From: Glandiceps talaboti | Lineage: Eukaryota; Hemichordata; Enteropneusta; Spengelidae | Length of the DNA stretch: 64,000 nucleotides | NCBI RefSeq assembly: GCF_964340395.1 | Contig: NC_135556.1 | Span: forward strand, 1,844,501 to 1,908,500 | Direction: 5' to 3' | In this document: positions 24,868 to 37,462 of the stretch, in pieces | Position numbering within the stretch: the stretch's first letter is position 1 | Layout of the letters: every line of letters starts with the position of its first letter | Made by a program: the position numbers and the translations under genes | The notes under the pieces: model-generated | The model's input: only the letters and a program-made list of their open reading frames with translations | The model's database searches: none | What the model was told of the DNA's origin: nothing

Positions 24868-25081
24868 GTAAAGTGAACTTTTCATACATCATTAATAACA
24901 AGTTTATTTATGTATCTTGTTGGGAAAGTTATTTAATGGTATATAGGGGTAGGTATAAATTATTATGTCTTGTGTTGGTTGAGGGTCTGGATGGAATTCA
25001 AGATTAACCTCTGCTTAAGGTTGCTTGGAAATGCTGTTTTTAGCACAGTTGAATTAAATCATAGACAGTTTCTATGATTAA

Positions 25082-26699
25082 CCCTTTCACCACGAGAACC
25101 CGGTATACCGGGACACGCTAGGGCGCCCACGAGAACCCGGTATACCGGGACGCCAAAGTTCATTCACCTTCATCGCCGTAAAACCATTCAACGACAGCTA
25201 TTGCTGCAGAATTTGCTGCCATAACTAGTTCCACACATGCGTATTAGCCTTGTTTATCTATACTGCCATTTTGAATGCGTGACAGTGAATGGTAACCGAG
25301 TACGGCCCAAAAAACGAGCGATCGTAATTTTTATGTGCGTTTTTCGCCAACAAAATCGAATTTAAACATGGCGGAGGTAATTAACGGCTCCCATAACATG
25401 GTCTACGACAGAAATTATGGCACTGTCCTTGGATATTTCGACAGAATTTGACTCGAAATACATCGTTAAATACAAGTGTTTAGTCGTGGGAACACATTGT
25501 ACTTGTGTGTAAGCATCAAATTCCAGCTTCAGTCTATTTGAGCTACCGGCAGCAATTTACGTCTGAATTTTTGAATGTCGGCAAATTTACGCAATCTTGT
25601 GATCGGTACCGACGCCCATACTAACGTCTTGGTTGTAATTTTTGGCTATAAAATGGATTATTTTGGTTTTATTTCTTTTTGTTACGGCTCAATAATGACT
25701 TGTAGTAACACAAACTCACTGTGTACAGGTCAGTGGAGGGAAACTTGTGCACGATCGGGGCGATTTTCCAATTACATGTGATTTTCAGCGTAAAATTCAA
25801 AATTTCAACATGGCCGAAGCAAAACTGTCTCCCCTAACATCGTTTACAACTTAAATAAAGGTGCTCTTCATAGAAATTTTCAATAAATTTTGACTGTCGA
25901 TACATTGCTTTATACAAGGACATGGCTGTGTGAACTCAAAACAGTTTATGTAGGGATCAGATTGCTGCTACGTTAGTTCAAAGTTCCGACTGCATATTTG
26001 CTCTTGAGGATAAGCATGTCGGCAAAAAGCGCCACTTTGGCATCGCGATTCGGACTCGCATACCTCCAACTTGTGGTCATTTTTTATTTATTTAGGGCAT
26101 AAATTTAGTGGAAATTTTTTGTTGTTCTGTCAAATAATGAATTATATTTACTCAAACTAACTTTTCAAAAGGTATTGAGGTGACGACTTCAGATATTTTA
26201 GAACACTTTCATTGCCGGTGCGGCACAGACTATTGCGTCGTAATCGGATTAGTGAGCCGTTAATTAATTTCGTTCAAATTATTATGACATAAAATAACAT
26301 TTTTTATCAAATTTTCGCTCATTTTGACCATACAACCAGAATATATTAGTTTTGTAGGAACATGAATGTTGGTATTTTGTATTTTATTTGTGATATAAAT
26401 GTATTGTTTATTTGTGATATGACAATAAATAAGCAACACACAGTTTTTTTAACGAAATTTTATCATTTTAACCCAAATTCTAGCTGTATATTTGATGTTG
26501 GGATGTGTGTAATTGGAAGTGTACTGTAGAAAATTTATTTGGCTTTAAAATGATACATAATTTTCAAAGATTAGGCAATTCTAAGTATTTTTATATCAAT
26601 TTGATAACATAACACTCACTCAAACTTTTATTATGTGTATGCTAATGAGGGGCCTAGTGGATAGCATACAGTCCCATGGGGAGAATAGTGGTGAAAGAG
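25082..26699 (+). mobile_element. piggyBac-like non-autonomous element D1 (1618 bases)
   Basis: The element starts CCCTTTCACCAC and ends GTGGTGAAAGAG (an inverted pair with one mismatch). It is bounded by TTAA on both sides (25078-25081 and 26700-26703), the signature target duplication of piggyBac. Near the left end ACCCGGTATACCGGGAC occurs twice, a palindrome-rich subterminal repeat. No transposase frame is visible. Related copies are at 33640, 41281 and 55302. Confidence 0.85.
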
Positions 26700-26935
26700 T
26701 TAAAACAGGTTCATTTATGCTACAGACGTGATAAAGAGTCTTGTCTATCTATATATCGGTCTGTCTATCTGCATATCTGTGGTTGACTTAAAACTTACAG
26801 AAACTTAAAAGTCAAAAACAACTGGGAAGAGTATTTTGATTTTTTGTAGGGATGTTGATTTCAGTCTCTAGTTAACACAGCTAAACTAATGAAGTTCAAG
26901 TGCTATATGAATGGTGTGATGTCTGTCTGTCTGTC

Positions 26936-26997
<62 letters not shown>

Positions 26998-27282
26998 GCT
27001 GACTTAAACTCAAAACCTCCCAATTGATTGCATTGGTATTTGCTTGGGACTTTACTTTTGGAGTTTAGTTGGGAAATTGTTCAAATGAAAATGGTCGTAT
27101 TAGAGATGTGTGTTCTGGGTCAAAAAATGTGATTTTTTGGTCAAAAAATGTAAACTCAAATATTACTAGCCAGATCGGTCTGACATTTGGTGGGAACATT
27201 CATAGGGATGTTTAGCTTAATAATTTTTCATGACACGAATTGTTGGGAAAGGTATTCAATACAAGTATTTCATCATTTACAG
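26700..27282 (+). repeat. Dispersed repeat family R, fragment copy 3, with microsatellite
   Basis: A decayed leader (TCTGTCTATCTGC) is followed by (TGTC)n(GT)n at 26918-26996. Then come two R modules, with CCAATTGATTGCATTGGTAT, GAAATTGTTCAAATGAAAAT and TGGTGGGAACATTCATAGGG. It stops about 40 bases before the acceptor of exon 10. Confidence 0.75.
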
Positions 27283-27383
27283 AAGAAGCAATGAGTCGGA
27301 GGGCATTTAGGACAGCCAACAGAGTATATAATACAAGGTGGCCATTTACACAATCACCAAGTACAAGTAGGCGACAGCAAGAG
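27283..27383 (+). CDS. PCM1: PCM1 exon 10 of window
   Basis: The exon has 101 bases between ATCATTTACAG and CAAGAG/GTAAGAA. It completes a glutamate codon and reads EEAMSRRAFRTANRVYNTRW, then PFTQSPSTSRRQQE, ending in phase 0. A fragment of dispersed repeat R ends about 40 bases before the acceptor, so little unique intron remains on that side. Confidence 0.85.
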
Positions 27384-27682
27384 GTAAGAATGTATACATC
27401 AGATCAAGCACTCTACAGATCAACTAACAACTCACTTGTTGTTTTTTGATAGTTCATTTATCATTAGGGTATAAATAAGCTAATGTGAAATCAGATAATG
27501 GGCTATTGAATTTATTACCACAATAGTGTCACAGTATAGTATGTTCAACCCAGGACAATGAAACTTGAACACTCACAGGTAATTCAACTAAAATTTTGTA
27601 GCGTATCATCCTAAAGAAATATGAGTTTGTGATCTGAACTATTCGACTTATTCAGTTTACTAATTGTTGTATTTTTGATGTT

Positions 27683-29390
27683 GTTTGTGGTAGTACTAGT
27701 TGGATAGGGAGTTTGTGGTAGTACTAGTTGGATGGGGAGTTTGTGGTAGTACTAGTTGGAGGGGGAGTTTGTGGTAGTACTAGTTGGATGGGGAGTTTGT
27801 GGTAGTACTAGTTGGATGGGGAGTTTGTGGTAGTATTGGTTGGATGGGGAGTTTGTGGTAGTATTGGTTGGATGGGGGAGTTTGTGGTAGTACTAGTTGG
27901 ATGGGGAGTTTGTGGTAGTACTAGTTGGATGGGGAGTTTGTGGTAGTATTGGTTGGATGGGGGAGTTTGTGGTAGTACTAGTTGGATGGGGAGTTTGTGG
28001 TAGTACTGGTTGGAAGGGAGTTTGTTGGTAGTACTGGTTGGAAGGGAGTTTGTTGGTAGTATTGGTTGGAAGGGAGTTTGTTGATAGTACTGGTTGGAAG
28101 AGGAGTCTGTGGTAGTACTGGTTGGAAGGGAGTTTGTGGTAGTATTGGTTGGAAGGGAGTTTGTTGATAGTACTGGTTGGAAGAGGAGTCTGTGGTAGTA
28201 TTGGTTGGATGGGGAGTTTGTGGTAGCATTGGTTGGATGGGGAGTTTGTTGGTAGTACTGGTTGGAAGAGGAGTCTGTGGTAGTATTGGTTGGATGGGGA
28301 GTTTGTGGTAGTACTAGTTGGATGGGGAGTTTGTGGTAGCATTGGTTGGATGGGGAGTTTGTTGGTAGTACTGGTTGGATGGGGAGTTTGTGGTAGCATT
28401 AGTTGGATGGGGAGTTTGTTGGTAGTACTGGTTGGAAGAGGAGTCTGTGGTAGTATTGGTTGGATGGGGAGTTTGTGGTAGTACTAGTTGGATGGGGAGT
28501 TTGTGGTAGTATTGGTTGGATGGGGAGTTTGTGGTAGTACTAGTTGGAGGGGGAGTTTGTGGTAGTATTGGTTGGATGGGGAGTTTGTGGTAGTACTCGT
28601 TGGATGGGGAGTTTGTGGTAGCATTGGTTGGATGGGGAGTTTGTGGTAGTACTAGTTGGAGGGGGAGTTTGTGGTAGTATTGGTTGGATGGGGAGTTTGT
28701 GGTAGTACTCGTTGGATGGGGAGTTTGTGGTAGTACTAGTTGGATGGGGAGTTTGTGGTAGTACTCGTTGGATGGGGAGTTTGTGGTAGTACTAGTTGGA
28801 TGGGGAGTTTGTGGTAGTATTGTTTGGAATGGAGTTTGTTGGTAGTACTGGTTGGAAGAGGAGTCTGTGATAGTATTGGTTGGATGGGGAGTTTGTGGTA
28901 GTATTGGTTGGATGGGGAGTTTATGGTAGTATTGGTTGGAGGGGGAGTTTGTGGTAGTATTGGTTGGATGGGGAGTTTGTGGTAGCATTGGTTGGAGGGG
29001 GAGTTTATGGTAGTATTGGTTGGATGGGGAGTTTGTGGTAGTATTGGTTGGATGGGGAGTTTATGGTAGTATTGGTTGGAGGGGGAGTTTGTGGTAGTAT
29101 TGGTTGGATGGGGAGTTTGTGGTAGCATTGGTTGGAGGGGGAGTTTGTGGTTGTACTAGTTGGAGGGGGAGTTTGTGGTAGTATTGGTTGGATGGGGAGT
29201 TTGTGGTAGCATTGGTTGGATGGGGAGTTTGTGGTAGTACTAGTTGGAGGGGGAGTTTGTGGTAGTATTGGTTGGATGGGGAGTTTGTGGTAGTACTCGT
29301 TGGATGGGGAGTTTGTGGTAGTATTGGTTGGAGGGGGGAGTTTGTGGTAGTATTGGTTGGAGGGGGGAGTTTGTGGTAGTATTGGTTGCA
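27683..29390 (+). repeat. Minisatellite, 28-base unit x ~61 (GGGGAGTTTGTGGTAGTATT)
   Basis: About 61 copies of a 28-base G-rich unit, with TTGGATGGG, TTGGAGGGG and TTGGAAG variants and with AGTACTAG, AGTATTGG and AGCATTGG alternatives. A variant block with TTTGTTGGTAGTACTGG occupies about 28015-28280. The minus-strand frames (LPQTPHPTSTT repeats) are artefacts. Confidence 0.97.
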
Positions 29391-29686
29391 GAGAGAAAGT
29401 ATTTCAAGATTTTCAATTTCTTTCACTGTTTTTATAAATGTGCTTTGTTATTGTTAATTGATGATTGTTGAAACACAATGAAATGAGTACAATTGATTTG
29501 ATCTAGTCTCAAAATAGAATTCTTTACTTAGATGTTGATGGATTACTAGAATTGCTTTCCAAGTTTGTCTCCACACTAACTACAAAAGTTAAAGACATTG
29601 CTGAAGTTACACTAAAACTTAGAGATGATAATGTCATCAAACACCAAGGTGCACACACTTAGTAGTCGCCTTGTCTATGATAGTAA

Positions 29687-31330
29687 GGGACGACATCGAA
29701 ATCAAAAGCATCGTAATTACGCGTCGTAACGAGTAAAGACGAGTAGCTACTAGTAGCTACGATGTACTACGCGAAACAGGAGATAATGAAGTGTTCAAGT
29801 TCATGAATAACTGACAATAGATAATCAGTTCACTTTTCTTTGTTTCCCTTAAAGACGTCGTCTTTGAGCGTAGATACGCGTAATTTTTTATCGCCAACAC
29901 ACAATAGATAGTGATTCTCACCTTCCGTGTTTCCAATGATGACATCGTCTTCTATCGTAGTTGATCGTAGTTTGTCATAATTTTCGAGCGTCAAAGAAAA
30001 CCACGTACTCAGCCAGTAATATGCTGATGAAACTAGTACTGCACATGTTTTTATGAGTGCAAGTTCATGGGCGACATTCATAAACAAAACAAAACAATAA
30101 GATATGCACGAAATCAAAGTTTCAATATTCAGTAAATCTTTTCACGAACAGGACGGTATGTATTCGAAATTTATTGTGATGGACGCATGGACGTAATATT
30201 GTAACAGTCCTGGGTTAACAGTAAATCTTTGAGGAAGATTATCATACAATTGTGTGACTCTCAAAGCATCAATCGCGGTTAGACTTTCTTTTTTGTTTTT
30301 TTGCACGGCCGACAAACTAACACTACAGTACAACTTACAAGCTCACGCTTGGCGGCCATGGTAGGGCCAAGAAATGTTGTTGAATTTCCGGGTTGCGGAA
30401 GTGCAGTTTTGACTTTTATATCTTCGAATAACGGGATTTGTTTTATATATTCTAAAACAACAACTATTTTTTTATGTTTCTCAGTACAGTAACATTCTCA
30501 AATGATGGGGTTGAGTTGAGAAATCGCAATGTTCGGCAACACGTGGCGTGATGCATGATGTCGGTAGATATATAAACATAGAGACGCAAGTGATGAACGT
30601 ATTCAGTTATTCGTAGCCCGAAATTTCGTTATATAAATGACGTTTTTCCTCAAAATTTTGAAGAAACAAAACGTTTTTAGGTGACTTCTAGATCAATCAA
30701 ATCAAACGATATATTAATGCGAGACAAGCTTTAGTTTTTAATTTGTTTTTGTGGACAATGTTCGAATTCGACTGACGAATCCTGCGACTAGAATCTACGA
30801 CGATCAATGCACCGTTCACCAGCTGCAGCCAGACGAAAATGGTCGACATGTTTGTTGACCAGCCGAGAAGTGCATAAGGAACTTGTGAGGCAGTCCGAAT
30901 AAATAGATGTAAAATCCGACGTTTCGAATAAAAATTCTTCTTCAAGGTATTTTTAGGCAAGACATATTAGGTAAACATCAGAATATATCTGAAACACTTA
31001 GTTGACTAGCCGACTGTACGAATGCCATAGAAGGCATCGAATGAATAACATTGAAAAAAGTAAGCGTGAAACTGATTTGCGCACAGGAAAGAAAATCTTT
31101 TTGTTTCGTTATTTTTTTCACGATGAAGACGACTACGCGTAAATGGTCGTAGTTTGGGCTCATGAATAACAGACAATAGGTGTTTACTTTTTATTGTCTA
31201 CAACCTAAAGTACATGAATATGCGTTGAGACTTATGAATATTCACCGTAGTACATCGTAACTACTAGTAGCTACTCGTCTTTACTCGTTACGACGCGTAA
31301 TTACGATGCTTTTGATTTCGATGTCGCCCC
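29687..31330. mobile_element. Harbinger-like element, family A (1644 bases, 85-base TIRs)
   Basis: The terminal inverted repeats at 29687-29771 and 31246-31330 are 85 bases long with two mismatches. Both begin GGG(A/G)CGACATCGAAATC, and both are flanked by TAA (29684-29686 and 31331-31333). A three-base TAA duplication and G-rich TIR ends fit PIF/Harbinger; this class call is inference. No transposase is visible. Internal parts recur at 50375-50850, 60540-61067 and 62400-63720. Confidence 0.85.
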
Positions 31331-32098
31331 TAAGTAATTCTACTTTGAACATGACTTGTGCATTCTTTCATAGTTATAATTTGCAGGTATTTACATGGAC
31401 TTGTTCAAAGAAAAAGTGATTATGAGTATTAATAAGTAATCTTTGAATTATGTAGAATTGCAGCATTCCAAAATATAGGACTTTGTTCTTAACCAAATAT
31501 TGTTCCATATCTTGCTGTGAGAGTAGCAAGATGTGGAACAGTATTTAGTGAATAACATACTTGTACGTCATCTGCGACTAAGAATTCGTTTTTGAATGTT
31601 TAAAAATGCTGTTTCATTTCAAAAGAAAATCACTTCTACGTTATGCTGTTGAGTGTAGTATCACACACCTCTCTGTTGACTGCAATGCGGTTGTTTACAT
31701 CTCAGCTTTAACTTTATCATTCTGTGTGGAATTTTTGACGATTTCCCTGTGACACGAAACATAAAGTTCAAAGACTTGTTGCAATGTATACATTGTCAAT
31801 GATTTGTACGGTTGACAATAAATTTGGCATTGGAAATGCTGGTTATAGTTAGATTTCTAGATGTCTGATAGGTTTGTTTACAAGGGGACGTGCAATGATC
31901 ACATGATACAACAAGCAAAAATATGGCTGTCGGTGAAAAATACACCATATCTGCAAGGCTCTTGACCACTCAGAATGCGAGATTGGTGACAGGTGAAATG
32001 ATATTATAGAATGAATTTATAGTAGAAATTCTACAAGTTTGTTTTTATGTTTGATTTACTAATATGTCTCCATTGTGTCTTGTCTTGTCTTCAATTAG
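31331..32098. other. Intron before exon 11, nothing recognised
   Basis: AT-rich unique-looking intron. The segment AATATTGTTCCATATCTTGC and its near-complement GCAAGATGTGGAACAGTATT at about 31496-31541 form an imperfect hairpin. No coding signal. Confidence 0.45.
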
Positions 32099-32276
32099 AA
32101 TGTCAGATCAGCAGAAGAACTGATAAGAGAGAATGAGAGAAAAGAAGACCCAACAGAAGCTGAACGTCAGTTACTCTTATGGCAGTGCCAACAGTTACAG
32201 CAACAGTTAAATAACAGTACAAACTTGTGTCACTCACTGCTACGTGATCAACAATCACTTGTACACTTAATGCAAG
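32099..32276 (+). CDS. PCM1: PCM1 exon 11 of window (Gln-rich coiled coil)
   Basis: The acceptor is TTCAATTAG and the donor GCAAG/GTAAGTG; the exon is 178 bases and ends in phase 1. It reads NVRSAEELIRENERKEDPTE, then a glutamine- and leucine-rich helix (LLLWQCQQLQQQLNN) and HSLLRDQQSLVHLMQG. This is coiled-coil sequence typical of the middle of PCM1. Confidence 0.88.
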
Positions 32277-33638
32277 GTAAGTGTGCAGCTTTTAATAATT
32301 CTCTTGCTCTTATTATTTTTGTATTTGACCCTTGCCCTTTACTTTCTATAACAAAAAAAAAGACACTTTAGTCAAATAAAAGTAGTCTGGGGTCTAATGT
32401 AATAACCAACATTATTATTAGTTCCCTAGGCCTTCTGGAACTCTTGATTTACCTGGCACATTAGCTTTCTTTCTTTCTTGACCAGTCACGCAGTTTCCCC
32501 TACCATGTTACATGTTGCACGCAGTAGGACACAATACTACCCACAATGTATTGCCATCTCCGCTTACGAAATTGGGGGGGGGGGGGGGGGGGGGGGGGGT
32601 ATATTGGATATTGAAATCGTGATTTATGTGTATTTTATGCATGATATTTCATTTAGGCACGTAGTAATATTTTAATTATGTTTTGAGGTAACGAAATTTC
32701 GTCGATCAAATTTTTTCAATCTATGACATTCAACGTGAGCTCTGAGTAGTACCAGATCACACTGCGCTTTCAGCTGTGTGACTTTATTTTGAAGTAAATC
32801 ATGTCAAATCTGCTTATAGTAATCTAGGCGTGTCAACGACGTTCACATAGGGGGAGATCCCTGGAAAGTCAGTATATTTATTGGTATTTTTCTTGTTCTC
32901 TTTGCGTTTTTAAATCATCATAAATGCTACCCATGCCAAATTAATTTCAAGAGGGTTAAGGTAATTGGGTAGTGATTGCTGGCAAGGTGAGGTCCGTAGA
33001 TCTGTAACATACATGGTTTGTTGACTTCACAGGCCATGCATATAGAAATTTGCTGTTCAATTTTCATGAAACTTTGAATACAGACTTAAAAGTACCCAGT
33101 GAATTGATGTATGGAAAAATGATTGGCTTGGTGGAAGCAAAATTCTTGACAAAAATGTCTAATTTGGTCAATTTTTGGAAATAAATCAGTGAAAATTTTG
33201 TCAAGCATTGCCTGTAAATGTATTTGGTGTACATCCGGAACTGTGACCTAGACACATTCAAAACAACATACTCTACCGATGTTTAATAGAAAGTAAGTGA
33301 ATGTCCCATTAATTCAATGTAAAATATAAATCTGTAATGAATAATCCGATAAAAAAACGAAAACCTCATCAGTAGGTCAGAGTTGAAGAATACCATAGAA
33401 CTACATTACCATCTGGGTTCTTCCCACTAACATGCTAAGTTAGGTGAAAGGATTAGATTGGAAAAATCTCACCGAGCGAAGTCAAAGATGACATATTTTG
33501 ATAAATATTCATGAGAGGTTACGGAATGGCGCCATGCTAGTGGAGTGGAATATGGAAGTAGGTCTCTGCAAAGTGGATCACAGCGACAGTGTAGGAGTTG
33601 TTTTGTTGGCTTTTCAGTCATAACCAGTGTGCCCTCTA
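32277..33638. other. Intron after exon 11 with poly-G
   Basis: It contains a poly-G run at 32574-32599. The rest is unique-looking intron. I found no exon and no repeat shared with the rest of the window. Confidence 0.45.
32574..32599. repeat. Poly-G tract
   Basis: About 26 consecutive G; the length is probably unreliable in the assembly. Confidence 0.9.
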
Positions 33639-33639
33639 A

Positions 33640-34440
33640 CCTTTTCACCACCGATTCCCACTAGCTGGAACGCTCTAGGGTGCTCACCGATTCCCACTAA
33701 AGCGGGAACGCCAAAGTTAATTCACGTACTCCGCCGTAATACTATTCAACTGCTGCTATTGCTGCAAAACTTGCTGCCATAACTACTTTCACACATGCGT
33801 ATTAGCCTTGTTTATCTAGACTGCCATTTTGAATACATGGAAGTGAACGGTTTTTAAAGTACATCCAAATAATGAGCGATTGTAATTTTTGTGTGAGTTT
33901 TCGCGAGCAAAATCGAATTTGAATATGGCGGAAGTTATTAACAGCTCTCATAACATTTGCTACGATGTAAATTTGTCAATTGTCCAAAGATATTTCCACA
34001 GAATTTCAATTGAAATACATTTGTTGAATACATGTAGTTGGTTGTGGGAACGGTACAAGTATCAGAAGTACCGCTAACTTTGTGTGATCTCCCAACGGGG
34101 AATTTACGGGTGTCATAGAGAAAGTCGGCAAAATGCGCAACTTGTTGACTTGTAACCTACGACCATACTAATGCTGTAGGGCTAATTTGTACCGATTTTT
34201 GATATTCCTTTGTGGCAATGTTCAATAATGAATAATACTAAATACAAGTTCAATTTATACGGTCAGTGATGGATAGATTACGCACGATCTGAGGATTTTC
34301 TGATCAGCTTTTTAGCATGGGTTTTTTTTCAGATAAAATTCAAATTTCAACTTGGCTGCAGTCAAAATTGTCTCCCCTAACATCATTTACGATATAAATA
34401 ACGGCTCTGTTTGTGACAATTTCTATTTCTCACTGACACC
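33640..34440 (+). mobile_element. piggyBac-like element D4, truncated and decayed
   Basis: The start CCTTTTCACCACC matches the D1 terminus, with CTAA in place of the expected TTAA. Internal blocks match D1: GGAACGCCAAAGTTAATTCA, CACACATGCGTATTAGCC, AAAATCGAATTTGAA and TCTCCCCTAACATCATTTAC. The 3' part is missing. It is more diverged than D1 and D3. Confidence 0.7.
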
Positions 34441-34573
34441 TGCCCTCTTGAACATTGCTTTTGCTTGGAAATGTTAACTAGTTATTATTACTATATCCAC
34501 TTAACTACAATGTGGCATATTTATAGAGTTAGTTAAAATTGAGTAAGTGATTAATTTGACTGTTTGGTTACAG

Positions 34574-35318
34574 GACATAACTCAAGCCTAGGCTATCCTA
34601 CTTCAACACCATACGGCATATCACCTAGTAGTCCCACTACACCATTCATACCACCACCACCATCAGCAGCATATGGAGATCCCATGCAGAATTACAACCT
34701 ACAAATTCAGCATCAACAATTAATGTTAAATTTAAACCAAGCATATAATCAACTATATGCTCAGCAGTATGAGATACGTGCCTTGCAGGAACATTTCCAA
34801 CAACTGTCAACAAGGGATAGTGTTAACGAAAATCATAATAACTCAACACTTGGTGATCCCCGGCTACGAAGTGAATTTGACGATACCAGACAGACAGGTT
34901 TGAACAGATCACAGTTTGCCAGTGCTGGGCTTTCACCTTGGGAGCGTCAGCATGCACCGCTAAACTCAACATTTAATTTGGCACCACAATTTCCCTCCAC
35001 ATTCTCTTATCCTAGTAACTATGCAAGTCGTTACAACGACAGACTCTATGATACAGGTAACAGACGATCATCAGACATTGCAGGATATCCCCGTTACGAG
35101 CGATATGATACAAGCAGGCGTTATGATCATCTCGGGGAATCGGAATTGTTCAGTAGAAATCCATGGCGAGAAGATGCAATTAGGACGTTTCCACGGAGGT
35201 TTGAAATGGATCAAGTTGAAGATGATGATGATGAAGATGAAAATGAAGAGACTGAAGATATGGAGGATCCTGCATCCAGAGTACCACCATTAAACTTAAA
35301 TCATATTCTCAAGAGAGT
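34574..35318 (+). CDS. PCM1: PCM1 exon 12 of window (largest exon, 745 bases)
   Basis: The acceptor is TGGTTACAG and the donor AAGAGAGT/GTAAGT. The frame is open throughout, about 248 codons. It starts with a Ser/Pro-rich linker (FIPPPPSAAYGDPMQ), followed by a glutamine-rich helix (QIQHQQLMLNLNQAYNQLYA, then EIRALQEHFQQLSTRD), an arginine- and tyrosine-rich low-complexity stretch (RRSSDIAGYPRYERYDTS), and an acidic run encoded by GATGAT repeats at about 35220-35262 (DDDDEDENEETEDMED). It ends NLNHILKRV. A second open frame at 35021-35293 is a shadow. Confidence 0.93.
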
Positions 35319-35612
35319 GTAAGTCTATTAGTTGTTTTCATGACAAAAACTACACTGACTGACTCAACATTACATTTAGGATGTTCCAAAAGTAAGCTCT
35401 AATTCAAGTCAAATCAATTTAGTAAGTTTGTTTATCCAAATGAACACATGGTTTGCCTGACAAAAAATCGACACAATATAAAATCAAAGAAATTAAAAGA
35501 TAACAAAAATGAACACTACAGCATACCTTTATTTAGGAATTGAAAACAGGGTACATATAGGATTTAGTTCATACATCATTTATCTTTGAATTTTACTTTT
35601 ATGTTGTTCCAG

Positions 35613-35680
35613 AGAAAAGCGACGTGCAGAAAGATCACAAGAAACCACTGGTCCTGTCAAAGCAGTTAATGCAGAGCCAG
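35613..35680 (+). CDS. PCM1: PCM1 exon 13 of window (68 bases; donor seeds a minisatellite)
   Basis: The acceptor is TGTTGTTCCAG and the donor AGCCAG/GTATGTATC. It reads EKRRAERSQETTGPVKAVNA, then EPG, and ends in phase 1. The donor lies at the first base of a 43-base minisatellite whose every unit repeats GGTATGTATCA, so about 41 donor-like sites follow the real one. Confidence 0.82.
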
Positions 35681-37462
35681 GTATGTATCATAACAGTGTA
35701 TGTTGTGTCAATTAAACAGCTGGGTATGTATCATAACAGTGTATGTTGTGTCAATTAAACAGCTGGGTATGTATCATTACAGTGTATGTTGTGTCAATTA
35801 AACAGCTGGGTATGTATCACTACACTGTATGTTGTGTCAATTAAACAGCTGGGCATGTATCATTACAGTGTATGTTGTGTCAATTAAACAGCTGGGTATG
35901 TATCACTACACTGTATGTTGTGTCAATTAAACAGCTGGGTATGTATCATTACAGTGTATGTTGTGTCAATTAAACAGCTGGGTATGTATCACCACACTGT
36001 ATGTTGTGTCAATTATACAGCTGGGTATGTATCACTACACTGTATGTTGTGTCAGTTAAACAGCTGGGTATGTATCATTACAGTGTATGTTGTGTCAATT
36101 AAACAGCTGGGTATGTATCACTACACTGTATGTTGTGTCAATTAAACAGCTGGGTATGTATCATTACCTTGTGTGTTGTGTCAATTAAACAGCTGGGTAT
36201 GTATCACTTCACTATGTTGTGTCAATTAAACAACTGGGTATGTATCATTACAGTGTGTGTTGTGTCAATTAAACAGCTGGGTATGTATCATTACCTTGTG
36301 TGTTGTGTCAATTAAACAGCTGGGTATGTATCATTACAGTGTATGTTGTGTCAATTAAACAGCTGGGTATGTATCATTACCTTGTGTGTTGTGTCAATTA
36401 AACAGCTGGGTATGTATCATTACAGTGTGTGTTGTGTCAATTAAACAACTGGGTATGTATCATTACAGTGTGTGTTGTGTCAATTAAACAGCTGGGTATG
36501 TATCATTACCTTGTGTGTTGTGTCAATTAAACAACTGGGTATGTATCATTACAGTGTATGTTGTGTCAATTAAACAACTGGGTATGTATCATTACAGTGT
36601 ATGTTGTGTCAATTAAACAGCTGGGTATGTATCATTACAGTGTGTGTTGTGTCAATTAAACAGCTGGGTATGTATCATTACAGTGTGTGTTGTGTCAATT
36701 AAACAGCTGGGTATGTATCATTACAGTGTGTGTTGTGTCAATTAAACAGCTGGGTATGTATCATTACAGTGTATGTTGTGTCAATTAAACAACTGGGTAT
36801 GTATCACTACAGTGTATGTTGTGTCAATTAAACAGCTGGGTATGTATCACTACACTATGTTGTGTCAGTTAAACAGCTGGGTATGTATCACTACAGTGTG
36901 TGTTGTGTCAATTAAACAGCTGGGTATGTATCATTACAGTGTGTTGTGTCAATTAAACAGCTGGGTATGTATCATTACAGTGTGTGTTGTGTCAATTAAA
37001 CAGCTGGGTATGTATCATTACAGTGTATGTTGTGTCAATTAAACAGCTGGGTATGTATCATTACCTTGTGTGTTGTGTCAATTAAACAGCTGGGTATGTA
37101 TCACTACAGTGTGTGTTGTGTCAATTAAACAGCTGGGTATGTATCATTACAGTGTGTGTTGTGTCAATTTAACAGCTGGGTATGTATCATTACAGTGTAT
37201 GTTGTGTCAATTAAACAGCTGGGTATGTATCATTACAGTGTGTGTTGTGTCAATTAAACAGCTGGGTATGTATATCACTACACTGTATGTTGTGTCAATT
37301 AAACAGCTGGGTATGTATCATTACAGTGTATGTTGTGTCAATTAAACAACTGGGTATGTATCATTACAGTGTATGTTGTGTCAATTAAACAGCTGGGTAT
37401 GTATCACTACAGTGTATGTTGTGTCAATTAAACAGCTGGGTATGTATCATTACAGTGTATAT
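35681..37462 (+). repeat. Minisatellite, 43-base unit x ~41, starting at the exon 13 donor
   Basis: About 41 copies of a 43-base unit containing GTCAATTAAACAGCTGGGTA and TGTATCATTACAGT. The first unit starts at the GT of the exon 13 donor, GTATGTATCATAACAG. Unit variants are TACAGTGTATG, TACAGTGTGTG, TACCTTGTGTG and CACTACACTGTATG. Each unit carries the donor-like string GGTATGTATCA. Confidence 0.97.

Noticed and set aside
27893-29426. Proline/threonine-rich repeat frames on the minus strand
   Set aside because: Artefact of the 28-base array.
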